From contig NW_023998417.1 in the NCBI RefSeq assembly GCF_014805625.2, positions 15,439,287 to 15,503,286 on the forward strand: a DNA stretch of 64,000 nucleotides, written 5' to 3'. The DNA comes from Glossina fuscipes (lineage: Eukaryota; Arthropoda; Insecta; Diptera; Glossinidae). The notes below the pieces were generated by a model. That model was not told the DNA's origin. It did not search any database and worked only from the letters and a program-made list of their open reading frames with translations. Of this stretch, positions 51,501-63,301 are shown in pieces. The stretch's first letter is position 1; each line of letters starts with the position of its first letter. The position numbers and the translations under genes are program-made.

Positions 51501-54500
51501 GATTTAGCGCTTTGGCGGGCATATTGATATTTGCTTCCCTTACGTCAAAAGTTCTCCCCTCGTTTGGAGGAGAAAAGACCTAGGTCTAGGCTAATAGGTC
51601 TGAATGACGTTCGCAAAAGCTCAATTGCCCTCATTTCGGTCGGGGCGGTATGTCGCGTCAGTAGGCTGGTTTTGTAAAGTCCAGGCAATTCCGCATCATG
51701 CTGGAGCAGACGGGGCCTTATTTCATATGGCCTCAGCTCACGTCGCTATCGAATTCGTCAGTATAAGCTCTGCAAACGGGAAGGAGGTTATGTTATTGCC
51801 AATTAGCAAAGCGCCTCTAGATCATCCAAAATTTGGGTATTGTGAACAACTGATCGTTTTAGTCGGGGAGGAAGAGATGGACAAGTGGTTTCTGCATTAT
51901 TGAGGTTCGCTTGGATGCATATCTGGCAGCTTAACAATAAAGTAACATATTACAATTTATGTACTTATCCTTGAATTCCTTAATCATAGTTGAGAACACA
52001 CGCTTGCCAATCAGGATATCTTGAGATTTGTGAAAGTTAGAGCGGTTCTGAACACTATAATAATTTCTAATACACCTCCGCCAATTTGCTCATTGCAAGA
52101 AGTCTTTCCTGAGTCGATGTACGGTTTTTATTCGGTAGTTTTTTTCGGGAAAAATTTTTTCTTCATAATCTTTGCGTTCAAATTGTCCGAGCAATGCTCC
52201 CCTGGTATTGTTTTATTCGATGATAGGATAACTTTGTTTCGCGATTTTGAGGCCTGTATGTGCTTTATAGCTGAACCAAATTGTCCTGTCCATTGTCGTT
52301 TATCGCATCCAAAATTGAAATATCGATACTTAATCTCTTTGGGTTTAGTACTTTGCCCTAAGCATTTTGCAAGTTCTCACTTTTTCTCAGAAGTTGATTG
52401 ATGTGTTCTCAGGTAAGACTGTACTTGCCAGGAAGGACTTATTTTGGTTGCTTGCAATGTTGTTCTAAATGGATCGATAAGGGTTTGACTTTTTTTACGA
52501 TGTATAAGTCTATTAAATTTTCCATTAGCAACAGGATATTTATATAATCGGTTGCGTTCTTTTCGAATTAAGTTAAATATATGTTGTGTGTGTGTGATGT
52601 ATATGAACATGTAAATAGAAAGGCGGTGAATAGATCTATTTGAATAATTTGCACAAGTTGATCACAACTGGCTATAGTTACTGGCAGATATGTACATACA
52701 TATGTGTTTATAATAATGAGCATATATTCATAACATACATACATACATTTCAAATATGTTTGTATATGCTTATTGCAATAACAGACAAGTTTTACATGCA
52801 TCGATATTTTGGTGTGGAACACATAATCTAGCTAATTAGCCATGTTCTAATGATTTACATACCATACATAAATATATACTTATATTATTACATTTTATTT
52901 AAGAGACCAAATAAAAATTTTGTGGATATTTTTGTGAAATGTTTTCCTCTTGTTATGAGTTGTACGAAGTGCAGTTGTTTTAAAACGATACGCAGTCTCT
53001 TCGCGTATGGGTCAATATAACGATTGTACATAGACGTGCAAAGAAATAAATGTATTGTGCCCGTAATTCAATATTTTTTAGTCTCTAATTTAAAATGTAT
53101 GAGACCCGCAGTAAAACATAAAATATCTACAAAATTTATATGTGGTAATTGGTGGTCATGTGCGTGTTCTAATAGTGTGTTGAAATCTTTTGAATATTCA
53201 ATGATGTTGTCCGCATGAGAATGTTCGTTCTACTTGCGCACCAACAACAACTGTTGTGTGCATACGTATAAAGAGTAACAGTATATATGTGCAATGATAT
53301 CTAAATCGTGTGAGCTTAGTAAATGTTCATAATATATGTTTATATGTATATATTTATTTTTTATTTATAATAACAACACAAACGAATTCTTTCATATGTT
53401 ATTCGCATAGTTGACTCGTGCCTGATTGATTTCTTTTCTGTTCTCTGGTTACTATTCAAAATTCAAAATTATCTCTTGATGCCCTTCAGTAATGTTCGAT
53501 TTTTACAAAGCTCAAATCTTCCGTACACATATGTAAGCGAACATGTAAATATTACACATCTATTATCAATTCAATTAAAGCAAATTTCATCTCTTCGAAT
53601 GCACAAAATCGCTTTTCAGGGTCGCATGTCTACTAAGAGAAACGAGAAAGTTGTATTCTGATCATAATTTCTTGATTTGTCGCTTTTAATTATTAGAATA
53701 CGAAGGACGAAGGAACATTTTAACGCTTCAATGAAAAATTTTCGCTTCCTCCGTTCGTTGCTTTGTTTCCGCGTGAAAGCCGAAAAAAGGCGAAAAAAGA
53801 ACAGACGGACAGAAATTTAGAAATTTACAAATTTTTGATTTCATTAGGGAAACTTTGTTTGCGCACAAGTTTATTTGTGGACTTTTCTTTTTTTGCAGAC
53901 AAGAGAGTTTCCTATTCATTTTTGTGTCTTCTGAGAACCGTAGGTTGTATTGAAATCTTACTCTAAAGGATTTTGTATTTTGAGACGATTTCTCGGAAGA
54001 TTTCTCGGAAGATGAATACAGCTTTCTCGGTGTAATTAGTGCTCTCACATAATTGGAAATGCTTTTCAGATATTAACCACACATTCGCACAAATTCTAGG
54101 TCCATCTAATTTGTTGTTGTCAATATAAAGCTCAAATAAAATATGAAATTCTGCAAAATTAGTAATAAAAATAAGTAAAGATACGAAGGTTCCTTCCGAA
54201 ACTTCTGAGTGATATCTTATACCTATTAGGAAAACGTATCCACGTAAAAACAAATAAAGTGTATGTCCGATGATGTTCAATTGAATAGACGAGGAATGGG
54301 AATAAAGAAAATTCTCTGATTGTATCACAACTAAAATCTAATGAGATTGCAAGTAGACAAGGTGGCATGAATCCTTTCCACTCATCCCAATTTCAATTCA
54401 TTTATTCACTTTATCGAATACGTTTATACCTGTAATTAATTGCATACCTGCACGCATACTCCATGTAAATCAGCTACGAAACGTGTTCGCATGTGCATGC

Positions 54501-57500
54501 ATAATCCCCGAAAAATTTCTCATCTCATCTAATTGCATATAACGAATGCTTTCTTCGATTTTTGAATACTAGGATGTAAATGTACTGGACTTTATTTAGT
54601 AACCTAAATAAAAAAGGGAGCACTTGTCTTATCAACACATATAAGCGAATTTTTCATACCCAACGACGAATGTCGTGCAACAAATGCATTTCTTAAAGCA
54701 GTGCAAGGAACTGTGCCGTCTACAGATTTGGAAAATGCTGCTAAACTATCTAAAATTGATGTGTTATTGCCTTGATGCAAATTATGCTAAACAGAAGGTA
54801 TCCTTTACGAAAAAAAAAAGAAGAATATGTAGACCAGCACCGGGTGTCCCTTTATTTGCAACACTTTCTCATTTATAAAGAATCCAAAGCGGTAACTATA
54901 TGTAAGATGCTTCTTGAAATGACATGTTCACTCGTTGGTCGGACTTTCGTCGTGTTCAGTGCTCTTGTCACTAGACCGTCGACGCTTCCAGTCGACCTAC
55001 GGTCGCACTCTTCTAAACGGAGAATACACTCTTCTGCCACTCTATACGCTCCTACTTGCCGCTTCTGCGCGCTTGCAATAGAAAATGTGCCAGAACGTAG
55101 CAAAATGTTGTGACTTTGCATACGGTCATTATAAAGAAAGTCGAAATACAAATTTTTAAAATTAATTGCCATGAGTAACAAGACTACAATAATACCGAGT
55201 TTCAAAATCAAATACTTCTAACTAAAAATAAACCATTGGAGTGTATGTCCGATACTCACTATTCTTTCTTTTTTTTCACAAACAACTCCGCGAAGATAAA
55301 CCATTTATCCACCTAAGTGCCTAATGTAACGTAAATACGAATTTAATTTTGAACACCGAAGTAGGGGTCGGCATTAATTAGCCGATATACATGCAGACAT
55401 ATACAAAACGTGGGATTGTAAATGCAAATGTAATATTTGTTCAACATGAAATATTCGCTTTTTACATCCACCATTTGGGGTATGATGAATATTGCAAGCG
55501 TTTGTAACGAGTTCGATTGTGCTTCGGACACTCCATCAAATATATACAATCATGTCTGTCTGCAATAAAACTTTGCGTAGCAAAAAGATCATTTTCGTTC
55601 AAAGTCCAACACGTTCGATCAAAAGTTGGGCGTGAAACGCGCAAAGGGCTATGTACATAAGGTTTGAGTTTTACATTTCAGGCAGATGAGATGGCTCAAC
55701 AACTGTAAAAAAGCAATGACGAAAGGATTGTCCGGTAAGCAAGCTACACAGTCGACGGGTATTTGTGAATCGACTCACAATGCTACGTAGATCAAGAAGC
55801 GCATACGGAGATGTTACAAACGCGTGAAACTCTTATTATATCCTGTCTTTCGATGATGGATGTAAAAGAAAAGACACTCTTTCGCTTTTTTACCGCATTA
55901 ATATTCTTCCCTCACGATTTTATGTATTATGCTATACGAGTTTTTGCGCGTGATATAATGGATGATGAAATTTGTGATAAGAGTTACTAATATTATTATA
56001 CGCATGTTGTCTTTTACATTGCATGATGAAACACAAATTAACTGCATGTCACTTTATTTCCTGCACAGTGGTGAATAAATTGCCTTTTTTATGCTCATTG
56101 AATATTCAAAATAAATCAGTGAGTGATAATAATAAATAATAAAGATTTTAATAAATACCAACAAGATAAACATATTTAATGTAAACAAAACCGAAATAAG
56201 GGATAATTAAACCGAATCATTGTAAAAACCAAGATTAAACCAATAATTAAAATTGTGTATAAAAACTAAAAATTAAACAATTAATAATAAACATTGTTAC
56301 AAAAACATAGAAACTTCCATTTAAGTCGGGCATTAAATGTTAAACATGAGTTTAAACGATTTTAGGCCGACATCCCCTTTTTTCACAATAATTTGTGCCA
56401 AATGCATATCGTTACAAAGTTGCGTTAAAGGTTGGTAGAGAAATTTAATTCCATTACAGCTTCATTTCATAACTTAAACTCTGCTCGGTCGTAAAAAATA
56501 ATGATAATAAGCATTACATCAACACTAATTTTAGTGTTGAAGGCACGTATTATTTTTTTTCTCTTTTATTTGTGAGTCAAAAATTGAAATAAAGCACAAC
56601 AGGTAAACCTTAATGTGGATCCTGTGTAGGATATACTTTTAGAGTCGTATATTGCGGCAGTCCCCACTTCGAACCAATATGTAAAAAAGCCAGTTGCTTT
56701 TGTTTAACCAAGAATATTGTCCTGTCCTGAAAAATGTCGTCCCAATGTTGTTCAAAATTTTAGATCGCCACTACTAAAATGTACTAAACACATTAGTTTG
56801 ATAGTTGCAAGTTAAGTCCGCACATCCTTTATTTGTTCAGCAAATATTGGTTTTTTAAAAAATAAATCTACCCAAATTGGCCTGGATACCTATTATAAAA
56901 GCAAACAAAGGATTCCAAGGGACAAAGCTGTGAAAAGCCTGCCTCGCGCCGAACATTCAATTCAGAAATGAATTTATTAATAAGCTATTAATAAGTCCGT
57001 ACAGTAATATGTACATCGTTTGCAGTCATTGACCGAGAAATCATCTGAAAAGCGCCACCGAGTTTGTTCGTTGTTATGCTTTTATTATCTATGTAATCAG
57101 CAGTTCATTTAATATTTTGCTATAACGAATATCATATCATTAGATATTTGCAAGGGCAAAGCTGCGTTCGTTCAAGAATATTTCCGCTAAAGTTTACTCA
57201 CTTTTCTAACAGACAAGTTATCCTTATGTTATAAGTGATGTGCAAACAATATATATATATATATATATATGTGAAACAAATAAAAATATTTTAGTCGGGC
57301 AAGATCAATCGTTAAATACACTACTCCACTTCCTCTAGTACAGCTTGCCTTTTATTTTCATAATAAAATTACAAGAATGATGCCTTGTTTCCACGTAAAG
57401 GAATGGATTTAATATGTGAACTAATGTCCTTCCAATGTAGCAAAATAAATTCTCTTAGTAAGGATATGATTGTCTGTCATCTCTTCTCAACACAAAGCAC

Positions 57501-60329
57501 TAACTTTTCGGCTAACTAACGGCGTATTTATAATGAAAGTCGTTATATGAGGCGGGGTCCAAAAATAGACCTACGCAATATGGTAGTGTTTAAAATTTTG
57601 TCCATCCGATTCAAACTTGTCACGTTAATTTAATATGCTTGAATACTCAGCATATTTCTCGTAGCATGTGTTAAGTGGTCGTAAAAATTATCCCATCCAG
57701 TAACGTTCCGAACGTGTGCCAAATTCCGTCAAATTACCTGAAAACATGCTACTTGCAGTTTGAACGAAGACAGGCGGGCAGACAATGACTACCGAAAGTT
57801 AAGTGTAAAGTAAACATCTATAGGTCAGATAACGTCATCTTCCAATTAACAAAAATAGCAGAAAAGAAAAAAATGCTAATATTAAGATAGTAGGTATCAA
57901 ACAACAAACAAATAAAGCTCTGTTGTTGTATTTTTTGCAAACGAAATCCAGCCAACAAAGCAGGATTTATTAGGCTATACTAGTCTAGAGTTGTATATAA
58001 GAAAATAAAGAATTGAAATTGTTTTCGTTGCTTAACATATGATCTTGAAAAATAATGCAAAAGTAATGATTATACGAAGAAGACGCACAAGAATGTGCTC
58101 ACCATCTTTCAAGAGAGGTTGGCAAAAGAAAAGTGCACTCAATATATTGATCATTTTCTGCTAACAACACAATTTATCTACTATCACGCCTGTTATACCT
58201 CAAATTTCAAGTCTTATCAACACGAACAGATTTGATTCTGTGTCTCCGGTTAACGCCATATAGTATTTATGTAAATCATATTTTATCAATCGAACTCTCT
58301 GAAGTTTACTTTAGCTTTTTCATGATTTTCACAGAGGTCATCCAAAATAAATTTATCAAATATAATTACATTAGTCTTCGTTTTGCTCAGATGTTTGCAA
58401 CACCCAGAAGAAATCGTCGCAGGTGCAGTAAACTCTATATATTCTTAATTAGTGGAGGGTTTTGAATACTGGTTTGCGCATAAAACGAGCCAAATCGGTC
58501 AAACGACACCCCCACAATATGCAATATAAACTGAAAACATTTTTGTTTTCTCGCTCATCACACATAAGTTACAATGGATGCAAGTATAAACACCTTCGCG
58601 TATATTCTATCGGCAAAGATGGAAAACCCATCCAGTATTATTATGGAACATCGAAACTTAATTTCATTTAACATATACAGGCACGAGGTCACGTTTCTAC
58701 GCTTTTGTTCGTTCTTTTCGCTAACGTCTTCATACTCAACGCGGATGTGTGAATCAAATTAAGGGTGTGTGTCCGTCTGTTCCTCTATTTTTGGGTTCAA
58801 CCTATAAGTCGCAATTTTTGAGATTTTAACGAAATTTCGTACACCGATGCCTTTGAGTTCAAAAATCGCTGAGATTCGCTCGATTGGATGGACCAGTTTT
58901 TTTAACCTCCTCCCACATCAATGTAACTACATCCAGTAACCCTTTATATGGCAAAATGGCCTCGTTTTCTGTATTTCATGATGAAAATTGATCCATAATA
59001 ATTAATTAATTACACCATATATCAATCGCGCAGATCTATTTTTTGGACCTTATCGAATATTAGCCTTCTCACGAAAGATAACCCTCCATATTGCAAAAAA
59101 GTTCACGTCTTAGTGTTCATGGCGAAAGTGGATAGAAAGTAATAGAGAGTCTTGGAGCAGAAATTTAATTCTCAGGTTTATTCGCTTAGTCGCTTAGTAG
59201 ATAAGAACTCAAATCCCTTCTGCAAATTTCGCGCCTACAAATATAAAGCTAAATTTGTATGGGAAGAAAAGCATAGAAGATAAGACCGCACACATCTGAA
59301 GAGAAGACTCTCGTTCAAAGAATTTCAAAATCTACGCGTATAGATTCGTTCCTTTGTTACTTCTTCGCTAGCCGAATACTTATCCTCAATTGCTGTTGAC
59401 CAGTTTAATTACTCTGTCTTATTGCTATGAATTATAAGCCCTATTATTTATTTACTCTGTGTTTGGTCGCTTACGTTAATGAGAATGCCTTATCGTTGCC
59501 ATTTTTTCTTTGTTATCTTTTGTTGGCTCCATTTATTTCCGGGTTGTAAATTTTTTATGAAGTACAATTAATTGATAGCAACTGCAAGTTGCTATTAACG
59601 TTTGTTGACAATGTTTCGTATCGGAGATGATCATCGTAATGGCGAATAAGAAAGGAAGACCAAAATATGCAGGAACAATATCGACCGATTATGTGAGTTA
59701 CAAGCAGCGCCATGTGTCCTTGCTTCTCGGATTTCGTATTCAGCGAGATTTTCTTTTTTAAGCCGATTATTTGGCGCACGAAAAGAAGATAGTCTTCAAA
59801 AATGTAATTTACTGACTAACTGTAGTTAGCAAGTCTTCGTAATAAGTTCTCAAAGTATTTAATACTCAAAACTAATCTGTCAATCAAGGCTTACAGAAGA
59901 TAAGCGTCTTTAATATTTATTAAGTTATGTTAAAAAGTGATATTTAGATAAATTTTGTAGTAACGTTCTTTCGAGAACTTAACTGACTGTCCCAGCGGAA
60001 AAAGGAGTAAAAGGTGAATTTTGCAAAACGTTAATATTGTACATGCATACATATCTTTAGTTTAATGAGAAAAAGTACCTATGCACAGCAAATTTTGAAA
60101 AGTTGATCTAATAAACATTTTTGACAGAATAATTGGCACACTCTCGATTCTACATAATTAAAAACCAAACTAAATTAAGATTAAATATAAGTCGTTATTA
60201 TCATTTCTGACCCTCAAAACGTATTTTATCTGCATGATTACATTACATTGCTTGCATTTCCGTTGGTTTGTTAAAATATTTGCTTAACCGAATCAGTATT
60301 GAAGTATGCAGTAGATGCATATATACACG

Positions 60330-60372
<43 letters not shown>

Positions 60373-63301
60373 GTTTGTATATATACACGTCATAAATCAA
60401 TATGGATGCAATTTGGTACACATACATATATGCGTCAATATGCCTTTGCGTAAAATGCAATTGAAAATCTCAAGAAAATGTATGCTGCACTTAATGAGAT
60501 CAATTCGGTGTATTTTATGCCTCGGCTCGCTTTTATTGTGTGAAAAATTAATTTTAATTTTTTTCTACTCATTTTTGTTTACTTTATTATATCTAGAACT
60601 CTTTCTGTTTACTTTCATCCTTCTCCTAAAATTGTTATGTTAAAAATATGTACGACCTGAAATTAAAAAAAAAAAAAAAAAAAAGAAAGAAAAAAAACAA
60701 AAACATATACATATGCATGTCCTTCCTTGCTTTCATTTTATACGCTATTAATTATAAACATATATTGTCATAACTGTATTCTTCTATATGTCTATCTTTA
60801 CTTACTTTACGCATTTTATTCTTAGATGCATAAATAAAAACCATTCATATGTACTCACTGCGAATGCATGTGAACAGTGCATATGTATTGCATATAAGTC
60901 TTGTTCGACAATCAATTGAAACTTATGTATATGTATATATATTTACTTTTGCCTACGATTTTTGCGCATCAATTTTAAACAAAGGTCGACTTGAGGCATA
61001 TGGATGAACAACAAGGTAGCAATATAGTTGATGTTGGTGTAGATCTTTCCGAGTTCTACATGTCTGTTGAATGGGACATACTGGAGGTGCCGGCTGTCAG
61101 GTTAGTTGTAATATACATGTGAAGCAAATTATTGACGGTACTAGGTATTTCAGTTTTCTTAAGCAAAAACAATAAATAAATAAAAAGCTCGAGTCAAGAG
61201 CGTAAGTGAATGTACGTCGTAATCCCATTAATATCCCAGCTTTATTTTTTAATTTAAAATTTCATGTTAATGCATGTATTTTCCTTGTTTGTTTCCCGTG
61301 CTCAATATCGTAACTGTATTGATTTACGCTTTCCCTGTTAAAGGTCGAGACGGATAAACACAAAGCAATCACAGTTTTAGTTAGCGATTTAATGGCTAAA
61401 CACAAAATTGAATTGATGACGTATCGTAAATAAATCGTAAACGTAAATAAAGATATTATCAAATTTATATCAATCAGTGGCATTCATTTTCATGAAATTT
61501 AAAAAAAAAACTCTAAAAGAAGTTTACGAAGAACACAATCTTCGAACATGTCGTTGAAATTGCCGGCAATGATGTTACTTTCCCGTCTTGTTTTCACAAT
61601 TGGCAAAGGGTTGCTTGTGTCATAAATTCAAGTCAGTCTGTGTAGGCTTTTATCCAACACGTACTCATACGTTTTGCTTTTACTTTCCTTTGTTTTTATA
61701 TAGATTTCAACGCTTTCTTTAATAAACGCTTCGTTGCACTTTCGTTGTTCTTTTAATTCACGGATGCACGTATACTTTCTTCCTTGATTGCTTAAATCAG
61801 TTCTGCATAGTAATAAGTTGAGTATTAGATTCACTGATCTATTTGCTCCACGCTTACGTTATTTTGCCAGGCCAGGCAGCAAGAGGCTGAGCTCTTGCTT
61901 TTATATGCGTAGCATTTTGCAGGCGCCAGATAGAAACTCTTCTCTATTCATTTGGAGAAGCAAGCGAATGCTAACACATTCTTCTAGGCTGCCGCTGAAA
62001 GTTGCTTAAAAATGCAGGTCCAATTTGCTGTAGTCCGATCCATCAAATTCTTATGATTTGATTTGAAGGAAGCTCTAGAGGCCCCCAACTATACATATTT
62101 TTGGTCACCATAAAATTTTGAATCGAGTTAAGCAAGTCCGCCTGTTCGTCCATGTAATGTCTGTTGTTACTCCTGGTCGCAAAAATGGACTCATCGCCCT
62201 CTAATTTGGCAAAACCATTCAAAATCCCTGCCCTAACGTCGTTATTGAGAATACTCACTTGCTTGCACTTTCTTAAAGTGTAAAATCTGATATAACTGAA
62301 CATACACAGGTAGTTCCACTTAGTGTTTGAAAAATTTGCCTCAGTTTTTGGACTTTTGTTACAAATGACATCACTCGTGGTGAAGATGTATTGAAGTTGT
62401 CCTGTGGCTTGTGTTGTAACGCACCAGTCAGTTAATTATTATTATTGTACTATGAAAATTTCACCAAAATAATAGTTTGACCTAAAAACATGGAAAGATT
62501 AAGACTGTATACGTTCGCAGAAATTGGATGTGCCCTTGCCGCAAGTGATGTAGGATAAAAAATTGTAAAAGTGTAACTTTTTAATTTTAATTAATTAATT
62601 TCTTAAGTGATTGCAAGCTTGAAAGTGTAAGGAGCTACTGCAAACTAATATCTTTGCGCAGAAAACTTGAGCTAACTTTCGGTGGATGCAGATTACAAAT
62701 TAATTGAGTATATTTCAGAAATGAAAAGTTCTACACTTGCTGCGATGAGCCCTATTTAGATATTACGTTTAATATAACAATGCGCCGTAAAACTTTATTC
62801 TATACGGTCAACATTATAATTCCATGTATGGGAATTTCTTTTCTAACAGTGTTAACGTTTTATTTGCCATCAGATAGCGGTGAAAAGGTAACAACTAAAT
62901 GAAGCGTTACAAAAAATTATGTGTTTTTTAATATCAAGTATCTGTTAATTATTAACAGGTTACGCTATCGATTTCGATTCTCATTAGTCTCCATGTGTTT
63001 TTTCTATTAGTGGTTGAAATTATACCGCCCACATCGCTAGTCGTGCCATTACTGGGGAAATATTTGATATTCGCAATGATTCTCGTTTCCATAAGGTGGG
63101 CATAGACAATATTTTATCCAAACAATAATAAGAATTTATTTTTGGGTTTATTTACAGTATATGCGTAACTGTTGTCGTATTAAATGTGCATTTTCGTTCG
63201 CCGCAAACTCATCGAATGGCTCCCTGGGTAAAAAATGTTTTTATAGACTACCTGCCAAAATTTTTATTTATAAGAAGACCCAAGTACAACTTCGAAACTA
63301 G
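45527..63301 (+). CDS. nAChRalpha4: nicotinic acetylcholine receptor alpha subunit (alpha4 type), 3' end outside window
   Basis: Exons seen: 45527-45730, 45800-45844, 45910-46019, alternative 46501-46681 or 50404-50584, 60985-61100, 62719-62887, 62959-63095, 63158-63301. The subunit forms acetylcholine-gated cation channels at fly neuronal synapses. A signal peptide ([14 protein letters not shown]) precedes [12 protein letters not shown]. Loop A ([10 protein letters not shown]), the 13-residue Cys loop, loop B (GSWTYDGF), and the vicinal cysteine pair in YTCCDEPY that defines alpha subunits are present. M1 ([20 protein letters not shown]), M2 ([20 protein letters not shown]) and M3 (YLIFAMILV...) follow. 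The frame ends at a donor after [11 protein letters not shown], so the M3-M4 loop and M4 lie to the right. Two versions of exon 4 fit Dalpha4 of Drosophila. An oddity is Cys in [10 protein letters not shown], where relatives usually have Arg. Confidence 0.94.
46501..46681 (+). CDS. nAChRalpha4: alternative exon 4 (upstream version) of nAChR alpha4
   Basis: 181 bp, entering in phase 2 and leaving in phase 0. It encodes [19 protein letters not shown] through the Cys loop ([15 protein letters not shown]) to loop B ([10 protein letters not shown]). Donor is AAG/GTGGGT. Same length and phases as the exon at 50404-50584, with about 60 codons that align throughout. Confidence 0.93.
46682..50403 (+). 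other. intron between the two alternative exons 4
   Basis: 3.7 kb. Contains a CT microsatellite (47558-47581) ending in TTAG, T-rich and CATA-rich tracts (49490-49600), and no gene. RNA structures that enforce exclusive exon choice would be expected here but cannot be judged by eye. Confidence 0.4.
47558..47581. repeat. (CT)n microsatellite in nAChR intron
   Basis: About 12 CT units followed by TTAG, resembling a very long polypyrimidine tract; no open exon follows it. Confidence 0.9.
50404..50584 (+). CDS. nAChRalpha4: alternative exon 4' (downstream version) of nAChR alpha4
   Basis: 181 bp, encoding [19 protein letters not shown], Cys loop [15 protein letters not shown] and [10 protein letters not shown]. 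It differs from the upstream version at roughly a third of residues, including E-to-V in the Cys loop and IYSEG to VHNNG, but keeps both Cys-loop cysteines. Its donor (AAG/GTGCTC) is weaker than that of the upstream exon. In Drosophila, alternative exon 4 of Dalpha4 is reported to change assembly efficiency. Confidence 0.93.
51250..52400 (-). mobile_element. possible degraded non-LTR retrotransposon fragment (RNase H-like)
   Basis: The stretch is less AT-rich than the surrounding intron. On the minus strand at about 52060-52128 a frame reads [17 protein letters not shown], resembling the first-aspartate motif of RNase H1 domains of jockey-like elements (DGSK...GAG). With frame changes, [19 protein letters not shown] and [16 protein letters not shown] follow, resembling later blocks of that domain. 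Several stops and shifts interrupt it, so it would be a dead copy. I see no reverse transcriptase, ends or target-site duplication. The plus strand also has a 99-codon frame at 51604-51903; it is probably incidental. Confidence 0.3.
54617..54775 (+). pseudogene. protein-like fragment of unknown origin in nAChR intron
   Basis: A 52-codon open stretch without ATG start, containing [20 protein letters not shown] and then [19 protein letters not shown] before a stop. Composition is like a globular protein and unlike the surrounding intron. No family recognised; could be a fragment of a retroposed gene or mobile element. Confidence 0.25.
57249..57271. repeat. (AT)n microsatellite
   Basis: About 23 bp of alternating AT within the long nAChR intron. 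Confidence 0.9.
60332..60372. repeat. (TA)n plus (GTAT)n compound microsatellite
   Basis: About 28 bp of TA units followed by three GTAT units, in the long nAChR intron shortly before exon 5. Confidence 0.9.
60665..60684. repeat. poly-A tract
   Basis: Run of about 20 A residues followed by GAAAGAAAAA, 300 bp before nAChR exon 5; no retroposed coding sequence is visible next to it. Confidence 0.8.
61101..62718 (+). other. nAChR intron before the M1-M2 exon
   Basis: 1.6 kb without a visible gene. The frame at 61788-62009 and the minus frame at 62043-62303 (with [19 protein letters not shown]) are isolated and unrecognised. An acceptor TATATTTCAG ends it at 62718. Confidence 0.4.

Larger units (their letters stand above)
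50585..60984 (+). other. long intron of nAChR alpha4
   Basis: About 10.4 kb between exon 4' and exon 5. Mostly AT-rich with (AT)n at 57249-57271 and (TA)n at 60332-60360 followed by GTAT repeats, and an A-run at 60665-60684. Three stretches differ from background and are listed separately: 51250-52400, 54617-54775 and 54930-55090. Confidence 0.5.

Noticed and set aside
51604..51903. 99-codon plus-strand frame in nAChR intron
   Set aside because: Looked protein-like and was considered as bacterial (for example endosymbiont) insertion, but no recognisable family or operon context was visible.
58760..58930. Stretch resembling a dispersed repeat in the nAChR intron
   Set aside because: No inverted ends, duplication or coding content could be shown by eye.
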